A model generated the notes under the pieces. It did not search any database. It saw nothing but the letters and a program-made list of their open reading frames with translations, and was not told the DNA's origin. Both the position numbers and the translations under genes were made by a program. From Synechococcus sp. WH 5701 (GTDB lineage: Bacteria > Cyanobacteriota > Cyanobacteriia > PCC-6307 > Cyanobiaceae), in assembly GCF_000153045.1 (NCBI RefSeq), contig NZ_CH724159.1, forward strand, positions 496,940 to 560,939: a stretch of 64,000 bases of DNA, given 5' to 3'. The first letter of the stretch is position 1; each line of letters begins with the position of its first letter. This document shows, in pieces, positions 1 through 8,457 of the stretch.

Positions 1-171
1 CTCGACGTCGCGCTCCTGGATGTGGCGCCGGTCTTCGCGCAGATGCACGGTGATCCCATCGGCGCCCCCCAGCTCCGCCAGCAGCGCCAGGGTGACCGGA
101 TCTGGTTCCAGGGCCCGGCGGGCCTGACGCACGTTGGCGATGTGATCGATGTTCACGCCAAGGCTGGCCAT
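1..171 (-). CDS. pdxJ: Pyridoxine 5'-phosphate synthase PdxJ, N-terminal part (runs off the window)
   Basis: PdxJ condenses 1-deoxyxylulose 5-phosphate with 3-amino-2-oxopropyl phosphate in vitamin B6 synthesis. Only the first 57 codons are present. The start [18 protein letters not shown] and the following [12 protein letters not shown] segment are the N-terminal signature of this TIM-barrel family. The ATG at 171 is well placed. The gene is divergent from the acyltransferase gene to the right. Recognition rests on family memory of this very conserved N terminus. Confidence 0.93.
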   Translation of the reverse strand, partial: MASLGVNIDHIANVRQARRALEPDPVTLALLAELGGADGITVHLREDRRHIQERDVE

Positions 172-333
172 GGCTAGCGGATGTGCTCGATGAAGCTTTG
201 ATCCTATGGATCAGGCCCGGTCTCTCCGAGGCCGTTGCGGGGTCGCGCTCAACCGCAGAGGCAACTGCCCGTGCCCTGAAACGAAGCACTGCGGCGCCCT
301 CTAACTTGCAGCGATTGGGGGATACGGCTTCTG

Positions 334-1089
334 GTGACGGCCAAGACGACGGAAGTGATCGAGGGACCACTGAGGACCGAGCCGAAGCATCTCTCCAGCC
401 TGGTGGCCCGGGAGAGCAGCGTCTGTCGGGGCATCAGTCCCGTGCTGTCCCCATTGGCGATGCTGGTGACCCAGGACCTGGCCCTTCCGGGGTTCTTCAG
501 CTCGATCGAGGTGCTGGGATCCGAGCACCTGCCTCTGGAGGGTCCGGTGCTGCTGGCTCCCACCCACCGGGCCCGCTGGGACGCCCTGCTCCTGCCCTAC
601 GCCGCCGGCCGTCGGATCAGTGGCCGCGATTGCCGCTTCATGGTCACCGTCACGGAGATGAGGGGGATCCAGGGCTGGTTTCTCGACCGTCTGGGTTGCT
701 TCCCGATCGACCAGGGACGGCCGGGCACCAGCTCCCTTCGTTATGCCGTCGACCTGCTGGCCGCTTCGGAGCAGCTGGTGGTGTTTCCCGAGGGCCAGAT
801 CCGCCGTCAGGATGAACCGATTCGGGTGCACCAGGGTCTGGGACGGTTGGCGCTTCTGGCCGCCAGCCAGGGGGTGGATGTGCGGGTGGTTCCGGTCGGG
901 ATCGGCTACGGCAAGGCCCCTCCGAGCTTCAGGAGCCGGGCCGCCCTGGCCTTTGCTCCTGCCCTGGCGGTGGAGGGCGATGGCGGCCGCGCCGCGGTCC
1001 GCGCCCTCAACGACCGGCTGGCGGTGGCGATGCAATCAGCTGAGGAAGCGGCCCGCATCGCTGTGGGTCGTCCCTTCGCTTCCCCGTAG
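334..1089 (+). CDS. 1-acyl-sn-glycerol-3-phosphate acyltransferase family protein (PlsC-like)
   Basis: Probably acylates lysophosphatidate or a related lysolipid at the inner membrane. The HX4D catalytic motif is seen as HRARWD near residue 78, and the substrate-binding FPEGQ motif near residue 151. The length, 251 residues, is normal for PlsC. The start is a GTG with an N-terminal extension of about 30 residues before the domain, so the exact start is uncertain. The gene is followed 17 bp later by a secreted protein on the same strand. Substrate specificity cannot be read from the sequence. Confidence 0.85.
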   Translation: MTAKTTEVIEGPLRTEPKHLSSLVARESSVCRGISPVLSPLAMLVTQDLALPGFFSSIEVLGSEHLPLEGPVLLAPTHRARWDALLLPYAAGRRISGRDCRFMVTVTEMRGIQGWFLDRLGCFPIDQGRPGTSSLRYAVDLLAASEQLVVFPEGQIRRQDEPIRVHQGLGRLALLAASQGVDVRVVPVGIGYGKAPPSFRSRAALAFAPALAVEGDGGRAAVRALNDRLAVAMQSAEEAARIAVGRPFASP

Positions 1090-1106
1090 AGTCCGACGAA
1101 CTTTCG

Positions 1107-1655
1107 GTGTTGTTCTCCGTGCGCCGGCCCTACGTTGCCCTCGGGCTTGCCCTGGCGGCAACCCTGCTCCCCTTCGCCCCGATTCTGCCCCTTCAGGCCC
1201 AGGGTGAGCCCCCGAAGGTGCTTGAGGGTTCGGCTGGAACCTTCAACCTGCAGGCCGTCAAGGACCTCCTCAGCCGTGGTGATGCAGCCGTGGCCCGTGG
1301 TGATCTGGCTTCCGCCCGCAAGGACTACGACCAGGCCAGGGATGCCAGCTTGAAGCTGCTCGGCTTCTACCGAGATCTGAGCGGTTCCTTCCGTGGTCTC
1401 GATGCGCGCATTCCCCGCGAGATGGACCAGAAGGGCCGTGAGTCGCTGGAGCTGCTGGCTCAGTCCAACCTGCGTCTGGCCGCCCTGCTGCGCCGACAGA
1501 ACCAGCCTGAGGTGGCCGTGCCCCTTCTGGTGGAGGTGGTGAAGGTGATGACCCCGACCCGCGAGGAGGGGCGTCGCGCTTACCAGACCCTGGTGGAACT
1601 CGGCTTCGCCACCATTCCCTACACCGCCGTGAGCGACTCCCCGGCAACGCCGTAA
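1107..1655 (+). CDS. Conserved secreted hypothetical protein with helical, TPR-like body
   Basis: 182 residues from a GTG start. Residues 1-31 form a signal peptide: basic residues, a hydrophobic core and an AQA cleavage site. The remainder is helical and Leu/Ala-rich, with a repeat-like stretch (RGDAAVARGDLASARKDYDQ) that resembles a TPR or a coiled helical hairpin. I do not recognise a named family. Such proteins of this size are common in picocyanobacteria. It lies downstream of the acyltransferase on the same strand, with no terminator seen between them. Confidence 0.7.
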   Translation: MLFSVRRPYVALGLALAATLLPFAPILPLQAQGEPPKVLEGSAGTFNLQAVKDLLSRGDAAVARGDLASARKDYDQARDASLKLLGFYRDLSGSFRGLDARIPREMDQKGRESLELLAQSNLRLAALLRRQNQPEVAVPLLVEVVKVMTPTREEGRRAYQTLVELGFATIPYTAVSDSPATP

Positions 1656-1710
1656 GGCAGCTGGGCGCTCCGGCTTCTAGATTCCACCTCAAGTGGATGG
1701 ATTCCCTGTC

Positions 1711-1953
1711 ATGGTGCAATCGGAGCAGGTGAAAGAAGCGATCTGCGCCAGCCTCCCTGATGCCGAGGTGGAGGTGGAGGATCTCACCGGGGGTGGCGAC
1801 CATCTCCAGGTGAAAGTGGTGTCCTCCGCCTTTGCCGGCCTCTCGAGGATCAAACAGCACCAGCTGGTTTACGCAGCCCTGCGCCGGGAGCTGGCCAGCG
1901 AGGCCATCCATGCCCTGGCCCTGCAGACCACAACGCCCGTTGGCGTGGGCTGA
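1711..1953 (+). CDS. BolA family protein
   Basis: Small BolA/IbaG-type protein of 80 residues from the ATG at 1711; a GTG at 1693 would add six residues. BolA proteins bind a [2Fe-2S] cluster jointly with monothiol glutaredoxins and take part in iron-sulfur trafficking or iron sensing. The diagnostic segment is [20 protein letters not shown] followed by LVYAAL. The next gene, 48 bp downstream, is exactly such a CGFS glutaredoxin, so the two probably act as one complex. Confidence 0.92.
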   Translation: MVQSEQVKEAICASLPDAEVEVEDLTGGGDHLQVKVVSSAFAGLSRIKQHQLVYAALRRELASEAIHALALQTTTPVGVG

Positions 1954-2000
1954 TCCTTCCGCTCCTCCTTACTCCCCCAACTCTTTTACCCCTGGCATCC

Positions 2001-2324
2001 ATGGACAGCGCCGTCAAGCAACGCATCGACAGCCTTCTGAGCAGCAGCCCGATCGTGGTGTTCATGAAGGGCTCAAAGCTGATGCCGCAATGTGGTTTTT
2101 CCAACAATGTGGTCCAGATCCTCAACTCCCTGGGTCTGCCCTTCGAAACCTTCGATGTGCTCTCCGATCAGGAGATTCGCCAGGGCATCAAGGAGTATTC
2201 GGAATGGCCCACCATTCCCCAGGTCTATGTGAACGGCGAGTTCATTGGCGGCTCCGACATCCTCATCGAGATGTACAACTCCGGCGAACTGCGTGAAACC
2301 CTCACGGTGGCACTGGCCAGCTAG
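2001..2324 (+). CDS. grxD: Monothiol glutaredoxin, Grx4/GrxD family
   Basis: 107 residues, normal length. The monothiol active site CGFS is seen in KLMPQCGFSNNVVQIL near residue 31. The WPTIPQVYVNGEFIGGSDI glutathione-binding region is also present, with the cis-Pro and the GG-D motif. These proteins carry a glutathione-coordinated [2Fe-2S] cluster and hand it on, partly with BolA proteins. The adjoining bolA gene supports that role. ATG start. Confidence 0.95.
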   Translation: MDSAVKQRIDSLLSSSPIVVFMKGSKLMPQCGFSNNVVQILNSLGLPFETFDVLSDQEIRQGIKEYSEWPTIPQVYVNGEFIGGSDILIEMYNSGELRETLTVALAS

Positions 2325-2388
2325 GGATTCTCCTCACGAAACATCATCGAGCCGGCCGGCCTCCAGGGCGCTGAACAGTCGCCACTGA

Positions 2389-2655
2389 TCAGTTGCGACT
2401 GTTCTCGAACAGGGTGCTGAGGTTGCCGTCGGGGCCGATGAAGCTGGAGGGGTCCATGATCCAACGCTCGATCAGGTCTTCCAGGCGGCGCTGATCCAGA
2501 GGTTGCAGCACGGAACCGCGGCGCAGGGCATGCAGATAGCCATCGGCGTAGAGCCTGAGTTCGGAGGGGCTGTGGTAGCGGCTGGCCAGGTCCTGGCAGG
2601 CGTCACAGATCGACTGGAAGTGACGGATGGCGTCTGGATTCTGCAGCGCGGTCAT
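2389..2655 (-). CDS. DUF6761 family conserved cyanobacterial protein
   Basis: 88 residues with the features of a small soluble helical protein found throughout cyanobacteria (I recall it as DUF6761). Characteristic parts are the N-terminal DAIRHFQSICDACQDLA and the central DGYLHALRRG and LDQRRLEDLIERWI. Function is unknown. Its ATG at 2655 faces the response-regulator gene, so the two may share a divergent promoter region. Confidence 0.8.
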   Translation of the reverse strand: MTALQNPDAIRHFQSICDACQDLASRYHSPSELRLYADGYLHALRRGSVLQPLDQRRLEDLIERWIMDPSSFIGPDGNLSTLFENSRN

Positions 2656-2830
2656 AGGGGCACAGGCTGTCTGGGCGGGGGTGGCATCGATCGATACCGA
2701 CTGCTCCCGGGGTGTATCGGGTAGCCTAGGGACTCACCCGTGGCCGCGTGTGGAGCTCACACCAAAGCCTGATTCCAGTGATCCCACGTCCATCAAGCTG
2801 ACGCTGGAGCCACGTTCCGGTGGTTCAGCG

Positions 2831-3568
2831 ATGTTGAAGCGTGTTCTGGTTGTCGACCCTCATCCAACCCTACGCACGGTCCTGGCCCAGAGACTGCGTC
2901 AGGATGGATACCTGGCCGCTGCTGTGGCAACGGCGTCTGAAGCCCTTCAGCTCTGCGACGACCAGACCCCCGATCTGCTGGTGAGCGCCGAACTGCTCGA
3001 AGAGAGCACAGCCCTGCGCCTGGCGGCCCATCTGCGCACCCCGGTGATGGTGCTCACGGCCCGCAGCGGCGCTGATCCGGTGGTGGCTCTGCTCGATGCC
3101 GGTGCCGACGACGTGCTGCGGAAGCCCTTCGGGCTTGAGGAGCTGGCGGCCCGCTGCCGCAGCCTGCTGCGCCGCAGCGGCACCGGTCTGCAGGAGCGCG
3201 TCTGTGTCGGTCCGCTGGAGGTGCATCTGCTCCTGCGCCAGGTGACCCTGCGCGATCAACCCGTGGAGCTCAGCCCAAGGGAATTCGCCCTGCTCTGTGC
3301 CCTGCTGATGCCCCCCGGCATGGTGCGCAGCCGCCAGGAGTTGCTGCGCATGGCCTGGCCCCCGTTCAGCGGCGGTCCCCGCTCCGTCGACACCCAGGTG
3401 CTCACCCTGCGCCGCAAGCTTGAGCTGGCCGGTCTTGGCGAAGGAGGTGGCATCGAAACCGTGCGCCAGCAGGGCTATCGCTTCAGCCTTGAAACCCTCC
3501 CTGAAGCCCCTGAGCCCTCCCTCAGCCCGGCCGGTGGTGTGCGTTCCCAGGCCGCCGGCGCCAGCTGA
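2831..3568 (+). CDS. OmpR/PhoB-type response regulator with an atypical receiver lacking the phosphoacceptor Asp
   Basis: Receiver domain (about residues 3-118) followed by a winged-helix DNA-binding domain (about 130-225, with LSPREFALLCALL and the SVDTQVLTLRRKLE recognition region). In the receiver the usual acidic pair reads VVDPHP. The strand-3 phosphoacceptor position reads LLVSAELLEES, so the Asp is an Ala. The conserved Thr (VLTARS) and Lys (LRKPFG) remain. This suggests control that does not depend on phosphorylation. Start: ATG 2831 begins directly at the domain. An in-frame GTG at 2750 would add 27 residues of plausible coding sequence. No histidine kinase gene is adjacent. Confidence 0.85.
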   Translation: MLKRVLVVDPHPTLRTVLAQRLRQDGYLAAAVATASEALQLCDDQTPDLLVSAELLEESTALRLAAHLRTPVMVLTARSGADPVVALLDAGADDVLRKPFGLEELAARCRSLLRRSGTGLQERVCVGPLEVHLLLRQVTLRDQPVELSPREFALLCALLMPPGMVRSRQELLRMAWPPFSGGPRSVDTQVLTLRRKLELAGLGEGGGIETVRQQGYRFSLETLPEAPEPSLSPAGGVRSQAAGAS

Positions 3569-3581
3569 CGCCGAGCTTGGC

Positions 3582-4151
3582 TCAGCCCAGGCTCGGAACT
3601 TTGTCCATGGGCCAGGTGGTGATCGCCACCAGCTCCCCCAGCAGCATGGTCAGCGAGAGACCAGCCAGGGCCCAGTAGGTCCACGCAGGCGATATCCTGC
3701 CCACGCCCGAGAGATCCAGGCCGCTGGTGCGCTGCACCTGCAGCAAGAAGGCGGGGAAGCGGGCCACCCGCTGGGGCAGCAGCAGGCGGCGGCCATCCCG
3801 GGAGCGCAGGTAATAGACCCGTCCGCCCTGGCTGGTGCCGACGCTGGTGAGAGCCTCAAGCTGCTGCCAGGGCAGCTGCCAGCCCCGGCGCAGCAGCCAG
3901 GCGCACCAGCGGGGATGGCCCACCGTGATGCCCTCCTGATCCAGCCTCACCCGCTCGCTGAGCAGGCCGGCCACCAAAACGAAGCCCAACGGCAGGGCGG
4001 CTGTGAGTGACGGCCGCAATGGGGGCGTGGCCAGAAGCGGCAGGGGCAGCACCAGGGCGAGGTAAAGCCCCAGCAGGGTGAAGCGAATCAGCGGAGCCAC
4101 CGGGTACGTCTGGGGCTGATCCGGTACATCTCCTGGCGGATTGGAGGCCAT
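3582..4151 (-). CDS. Conserved membrane protein, probably PH-like (hypothetical)
   Basis: 189 residues with two hydrophobic helices near the N terminus (about residues 24-42 and 50-65) and another near 158-178. Between them is a soluble stretch with QEGITVGHPRWCAWLLRRGW and YYLRSRDGRRLLLPQR, reminiscent of bacterial PH-like membrane domains. I do not recognise a functional name. It is convergent with the response-regulator gene, whose stop is 14 bp away. The next minus-strand gene upstream ends its reading 6 bp before this ATG, so the two may be cotranscribed. Confidence 0.65.
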   Translation of the reverse strand: MASNPPGDVPDQPQTYPVAPLIRFTLLGLYLALVLPLPLLATPPLRPSLTAALPLGFVLVAGLLSERVRLDQEGITVGHPRWCAWLLRRGWQLPWQQLEALTSVGTSQGGRVYYLRSRDGRRLLLPQRVARFPAFLLQVQRTSGLDLSGVGRISPAWTYWALAGLSLTMLLGELVAITTWPMDKVPSLG

Positions 4152-4156
4152 GGGGC

Positions 4157-4390
4157 TCAGCTGTGACCGAACAGTTCGGCTTCGCGACCGCGCCAGAAGG
4201 TGCCCAGACGCATCAGGTCGTTGTGGGCGTCCTGCACCCTGCGCAGGTATTCATCGGCCCCGAGGGACTCCTTCTCTTCCTTGAGCCGGCTCAGACGCAA
4301 CTGCAGCAGCATCCAGGGCTTGCTGAGGGCGTCGTTCTGCTCCAGATAGCGGGCGAGATCCTCGTGGTTGGGGGTGGGGACAGGACCCAT
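4157..4390 (-). CDS. Small conserved hypothetical protein
   Basis: 77 residues from the ATG at 4390; a GTG at 4417 would add nine. Soluble, helical and charged, with a Leu/Arg heptad-like region (LLQLRLSRLKEEKESLG) and an aromatic, charged end (FWRGREAELFG). Probably a small coiled-coil protein. Function unknown. It is followed 6 bp later by the membrane protein gene on the same strand. Confidence 0.6.
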   Translation of the reverse strand: MGPVPTPNHEDLARYLEQNDALSKPWMLLQLRLSRLKEEKESLGADEYLRRVQDAHNDLMRLGTFWRGREAELFGHS

Positions 4391-4498
4391 GGAGGCATGA
4401 CCATCAATGGCGCTCACCCTATGGAGCGTGAGTGATGGATGCGAGCGTGCCTGGGTCGGGTTTCCGGCTTGGTGCCCGCGCTGGGCCTTGATGGCGGT

Positions 4499-6064
4499 TC
4501 AGTCGGGCAGGGCCCAGGGGTTGAGGCCCAGATCGGCGCCCACCCGGTGGGCGCAGGCGAAGCCGCTGAAGGCCACCGCGTTCAGCCCCTGGCCGGGAAA
4601 GCAGGAATCACCCACCAGATACAGCCCGGGAATGCCGCTGCGGTTGAAGGGCATAGGCAGCAGCCCCGGCAGGCGCAGGGCCGGCACCGGTCCATAGCTG
4701 CCCTGGTGACGCCCGAGGAAGCGCCGGTGGCTGCGGGGGGTGCCCACTTCCCGGTGGCTGATCGCCGCGCCCAGGCCGGGCAGGATCTGCTCCAGCCGGA
4801 GGATCAGGCGATCGGCCGCCGCTTCTTTTTCGGCGCGGTAGTCGCTGGGGGAGAGCCCCTGCCAGGCCTCCAGGCTCGAGGGAGTGAAGGCATGGACGAT
4901 GTGCCTTCCCTCCGGTGCCAGCGCCGGATCGAGCAGGGTGGGAATCGAGACGAAGATCGTCCCCTGCTCCGCCTCCATCGCGCTCCAGTCCTCCAGCAGC
5001 AGGTGATGGCAGTGGCTGCCTGCGGGAATCACTTCAGCCTTCACTCCCAGATGCAGGGACAGGAAGGAGGGCGAGGCCTTGTAGCGACGCCGCCAGGTGT
5101 GCTCCGCGGCCGGCACCTTGGCCTCCTCCACCAGCCCGCCGAAGGTGTCCCAGCGGGTGGCGTTGGAGATCACCCGGCCGACCCGGATCGTTTCACCCCC
5201 CGCCAGCTCCACCCCCACGGCTTTGCCGTCTTCAATCAGCACCCGGGTGACCCGGGAGCTGTAGCGGATCGAGCCGCCGTGGCGCTCCAGACCCCTCACC
5301 AGGTGGCGCGCAATCGAGCCCACGCCGCCGCGCGGATAGTTGATCCCGCCGGCATGACGGTCGGAGAAGACCATGCCGGCGTTGATCATCGGCGTGCGAT
5401 CCGCTGGCATCACCGACCAGCAGAAGCACTCCATGTCGATGAACTTCAGCAGCGCCGGATCCTTGATGTGCCGGCGGGCCACATCGCCCACATTCACGGG
5501 CAGCCAGCGGGCCAGGCCGAGGCAGGCCAGCGGTGCCCGCACAAACACCTTCGCCAGGTAGGCCGGATCCTCGAGTGAGAGCAGCGGCATCGCGTCGAGA
5601 CAACGGAACACGCTCCAGCAGGTGTCGTAGAAGCGGCGGATGCCGACGGCCTCATGGGGGAAGCTGGCCGAAAGCCGCTCGATGAAGGTGTCGTAGTCGC
5701 GATCCACCGCCACGGTCAGACCGCCGGGGAGGTGATACTCGAGCTGGGCCGGATCGGGGATGGTGTCCTGCCGTTCGCCAACGTCGGCCAGGGCGCGGGT
5801 GAGCAGGTTGGTGTGACCCTTCTCCCCGAAGCCGAAGATCATCGAGGCGCCCACGTCGAAGGTGTAGCCCTGGCGCTCGAAACTGCCGCCGCTGCCGCCG
5901 GGGATCAAGTAGCGCTCCAGCACCAGCACCCGCGCCCCTTTGGCGGCCAGCTGGGTGGCCGTCACCAGGCCGCCGATGCCGGAGCCGATCACGAGCGCGT
6001 CCCAGCCCTGGGGGTTGGCTGTGCTGGCGGTGGCCGAGCTGTCAGGGCTGGAGAGGACGCTCAC
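4499..6064 (-). CDS. crtISO: Carotenoid isomerase (prolycopene isomerase) CrtISO/CrtH
   Basis: FAD-dependent enzyme that converts poly-cis lycopene to the all-trans form in carotenoid synthesis. The dinucleotide-binding motif GSGIGGLVTATQLAAKGARV and the signature LIPGGSGGSFERQGYTFDVG are seen near the N terminus. The C terminus carries the family's flavin-contacting LYLVGDSCFPGQGLNAVAFS. Length (about 521 residues) fits the family. A GTG start at 6064 (MSVLSSPDSS) is preferred, which clears the upstream trmFO stop at 6093. A TTG at 6100 would overlap it. Confidence 0.92.
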   Translation of the reverse strand: MSVLSSPDSSATASTANPQGWDALVIGSGIGGLVTATQLAAKGARVLVLERYLIPGGSGGSFERQGYTFDVGASMIFGFGEKGHTNLLTRALADVGERQDTIPDPAQLEYHLPGGLTVAVDRDYDTFIERLSASFPHEAVGIRRFYDTCWSVFRCLDAMPLLSLEDPAYLAKVFVRAPLACLGLARWLPVNVGDVARRHIKDPALLKFIDMECFCWSVMPADRTPMINAGMVFSDRHAGGINYPRGGVGSIARHLVRGLERHGGSIRYSSRVTRVLIEDGKAVGVELAGGETIRVGRVISNATRWDTFGGLVEEAKVPAAEHTWRRRYKASPSFLSLHLGVKAEVIPAGSHCHHLLLEDWSAMEAEQGTIFVSIPTLLDPALAPEGRHIVHAFTPSSLEAWQGLSPSDYRAEKEAAADRLILRLEQILPGLGAAISHREVGTPRSHRRFLGRHQGSYGPVPALRLPGLLPMPFNRSGIPGLYLVGDSCFPGQGLNAVAFSGFACAHRVGADLGLNPWALPD

Positions 6065-6092
6065 GGGGGTGGGCCGGCTGGCAGGCTTGACC

Positions 6093-7454
6093 CTAGGCAA
6101 AGGTCAGCGCAGCACTGCGGGCTTCGGGCTTGAACGGTGCCAGATCGGCCAGGGAGCGATCGCGGTAGGCGCCGTAGCGGGCCCGCTTCTCCCGCACCCG
6201 CACGCTCAGTTCGGGCATCAGGCCGAAGTTGGGGGGCATCGGCTGGAACTTCGCGCTGGGGGCTTCGGCGATGAAGTGGGTGAGGGCGCCGATCATGGTG
6301 GTGGGCGGCAGGGCGATCGGGCTTCGGCCATGGGCGAGGCGGGCGGCGTTGGTGCCCGCCAGCCAGCCGCCGGCCACCGCGGCGGCATAACCCTCGGTGC
6401 CGGTGATCTGCCCCGCTGCCAGCAGGGTGGGCCGCTGCCGGAACTGCAGGGTGGGATCAAGCAGCTGCGGAGCTTCAAGGAAGGTGTTGCGGTGCATCAC
6501 CCCGAAGCGCACGAACTCGGCGTTCTCCAGGCCTGGGATCAGGCGCAGCACGCGTTTTTGCTCCCCCCATTTCAGGTTGGTCTGGAAGCCCACCAGGTTC
6601 CACAGGCGACCGTCGCGGTCTTCCTGGCGCAGCTGCACCACGGCATAGGCCCGTTTGGCGCGGCGCACGTCGCGGTCGTGAAGGTCGCCCCAGCGGGGAT
6701 CCCAGAGGCCGATGGGTTTGAGCGGGCCGTAGCGCATGGTGTCGTCGCCGCGACGGGCCAGCTCCTCGATCGGCAGACAGCCCTCGAAGTAGCTGGCGCT
6801 CTCCTGCTCGAAATCCTTGAGTTCGGCCTGCTCAGCCGCCAGCAGGGCCTGCCGGAACCGCTCGTACTGCTCCCGGTTCATGGGGCAGTTGATGTAGTCG
6901 GCGTCGCCCTTGTCGTAGCGGCTGGCGCGGAAGGCCACCCCCAGATCGATGCTCTCGCCCGCCACGATCGGGCTGGCCGCGTCGAAGAAATGGCAGTCGT
7001 CGCGGCCGGTGAAACGGCGCAGATCCTCGGCCAGGGAGTCACTGGTGAGGGGGCCGGTGGCCAGAACGGTGATCTCCTCGGGCTCGGGCAGCCGCAGCTG
7101 CTCGACACGCTCCACCTGGATCAGGGGATGGGTTTCAAGGATGCGGGTGAGATCAGCGCTGAACCGGCCGCGATCCACAGCCAAGGCACCGCCGGCCGGC
7201 ACCGAGTGGCCGTCAGCTGTGCTGATGACCAGTGACCCCAGCTGGCGGAGTTCCTCCTGAAGCAGCCCGGCGGCCCGATCACTGGAGAGGGCTCCAAAGC
7301 TGTTGCTGCAGACAAGTTCAGCGAATTCGGCGCTGTGGTGGGCGGGAGAGCGCCGTACGGGCCGCATCTCCACCAGCCGCACCGGCAGCCCTGCCTGGGC
7401 GATCTGCCAGGCCGCTTCAGTGCCGGCCAGGCCGGCACCGATCACCAGAACCAT
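6093..7454 (-). CDS. trmFO: TrmFO, folate/FAD-dependent tRNA (uracil-54-C5) methyltransferase
   Basis: Forms ribothymidine at position 54 of the tRNA T loop using methylenetetrahydrofolate and FADH2. The family signature starts at the N terminus: [19 protein letters not shown], then VEMRP and the [11 protein letters not shown] motif. The C-terminal ALTHFIAEA and [12 protein letters not shown] are also typical. 453 residues is normal. The ATG overlaps the psbY stop by one base (TGATG), so translational coupling is likely. crtISO follows on the same strand. Confidence 0.95.
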   Translation of the reverse strand: MVLVIGAGLAGTEAAWQIAQAGLPVRLVEMRPVRRSPAHHSAEFAELVCSNSFGALSSDRAAGLLQEELRQLGSLVISTADGHSVPAGGALAVDRGRFSADLTRILETHPLIQVERVEQLRLPEPEEITVLATGPLTSDSLAEDLRRFTGRDDCHFFDAASPIVAGESIDLGVAFRASRYDKGDADYINCPMNREQYERFRQALLAAEQAELKDFEQESASYFEGCLPIEELARRGDDTMRYGPLKPIGLWDPRWGDLHDRDVRRAKRAYAVVQLRQEDRDGRLWNLVGFQTNLKWGEQKRVLRLIPGLENAEFVRFGVMHRNTFLEAPQLLDPTLQFRQRPTLLAAGQITGTEGYAAAVAGGWLAGTNAARLAHGRSPIALPPTTMIGALTHFIAEAPSAKFQPMPPNFGLMPELSVRVREKRARYGAYRDRSLADLAPFKPEARSAALTFA

Positions 7455-7576
7455 CAGGCGCGAGAACGCTTGAGCATCAGCTGCAACTGACCGATGGCCG
7501 CACGGCCGATGTTGAACACGGCCCAGGCCACGGCGAGCAGGATCGGGGCGGTAACCAGCAGCAGCCGAGCGTCCAT
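7454..7576 (-). CDS. psbY: Photosystem II protein PsbY
   Basis: A 40-residue single-helix membrane protein at the periphery of photosystem II. The translation begins [19 protein letters not shown], continues [20 protein letters not shown], and matches the known cyanobacterial PsbY pattern (membrane helix, then the NIGRAA-QLQ tail). The stop shares a base with the trmFO start. It is easily missed because of its length. ATG start. Confidence 0.9.
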   Translation of the reverse strand: MDARLLLVTAPILLAVAWAVFNIGRAAIGQLQLMLKRSRA

Positions 7577-7662
7577 CGAGGGAGAATCATCGTGGGGCGA
7601 TCTTACGGACAACCGCTGCCGCCTCAGAAGGGCTCCTGAGCGGTTGATCCAAATCGCAGCAT

Positions 7663-8166
7663 TCAGGTCCCGCGGCCGGCATGGGCAGCGGCCAGCTGGC
7701 TGTAACGCAGGGCGTGCTGGAGCTGCTCGGCGGCTTCGAGCTCGCTGAGGCTGCGCTTGGCCTTTGCTGGGATTCCCGCCACCAGGGTGCGGGCGGGAAC
7801 GTCTCTGGTCACCACCGCCCCTGCGGCCACCAGTGCTCCCTCCCCCACCTGCACCCCATTGAGAACGATGGCGCCGATGCCGATCAGGCAGCCATCCCCC
7901 AGGGTGGCTCCATGGACAACGGCACGGTGGCCGATGGTGACCCCCGCGCCGATCAGCACCGGCTGGCCTGGATCCCCATGCAGCACGGCTCCGTCCTGGA
8001 CGTTGCTGTTGGCCCCGATCTGAATGCTGCAGAGGTCGCCCCGGGCCACGGCCATCGGCCAGAGGCTCGCTCCTGGGCCGAGGCTCACATCCCCGATCAG
8101 CACCGCTGAGGGGGCCACCCAGGCTTCAGGGTGAACGCTGGGCTCGGGCCAGACAAAGGAAGACAT
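7663..8166 (-). CDS. Gamma-carbonic anhydrase family protein (left-handed beta-helix)
   Basis: 167 residues built of hexapeptide repeats, with the family's metal-ligand regions seen as [12 protein letters not shown] and [11 protein letters not shown]. Related proteins include the CcmM N-terminal domain, bacterial YrdA/PaaY and complex I gamma-CAs. Carbonic anhydrase activity cannot be assumed, since many members are inactive or have other roles. The C-terminal helical stretch ([20 protein letters not shown]) is typical for trimer packing. ATG start at 8166. Confidence 0.88.
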   Translation of the reverse strand: MSSFVWPEPSVHPEAWVAPSAVLIGDVSLGPGASLWPMAVARGDLCSIQIGANSNVQDGAVLHGDPGQPVLIGAGVTIGHRAVVHGATLGDGCLIGIGAIVLNGVQVGEGALVAAGAVVTRDVPARTLVAGIPAKAKRSLSELEAAEQLQHALRYSQLAAAHAGRGT

Positions 8167-8284
8167 GGCGTCACGGGGGCAACGGGGGATCAGGGCCCCC
8201 TGATGACCCGACCATGCTCCCTTGGAGGAGGTGCCCCCTGGGTGATACGTTCCAGGGGTGCCCGCGAGGGCAGCCCACCAGGGC

Positions 8285-8356
8285 GGGTCGCTAGCTCAGC
8301 GGTAGAGCACTCGGCTTTTAACCGATTGGTCCTGAGTTCGAATCTCAGGCGACCCA
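8285..8356 (+). tRNA. tRNA-Lys (anticodon TTT)
   Basis: A complete cloverleaf. The 7-bp acceptor pairs GGGTCGC (8285-8291) with GCGACCC (8349-8355), with discriminator A at 8356. The D arm is GCTC-AGCGGTA-GAGC, the anticodon loop is CTTTTAA and the T loop is TTCGAAT. No CCA is encoded. It sits at the left edge of a probable island: a degenerate copy of its 3' half lies at 15770-15806. Confidence 0.97.
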
Positions 8357-8457
8357 TCTTTGGCAACGACTGGGATCTCAGTCAAAAACCAAGTACTCAG
8401 CAGGTTTTCTAGGTTCTGAATCGGCTCAGTTCTTGTGCCTGAGACAGTCACACGGTG

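Noticed and set aside
4439..5578. A 379-codon plus-strand frame
   Set aside because: Antisense to crtISO. No recognisable domain.
5940..7235. A 431-codon plus-strand frame
   Set aside because: Shadow of trmFO and the start of crtISO, with low-complexity composition and no motifs.
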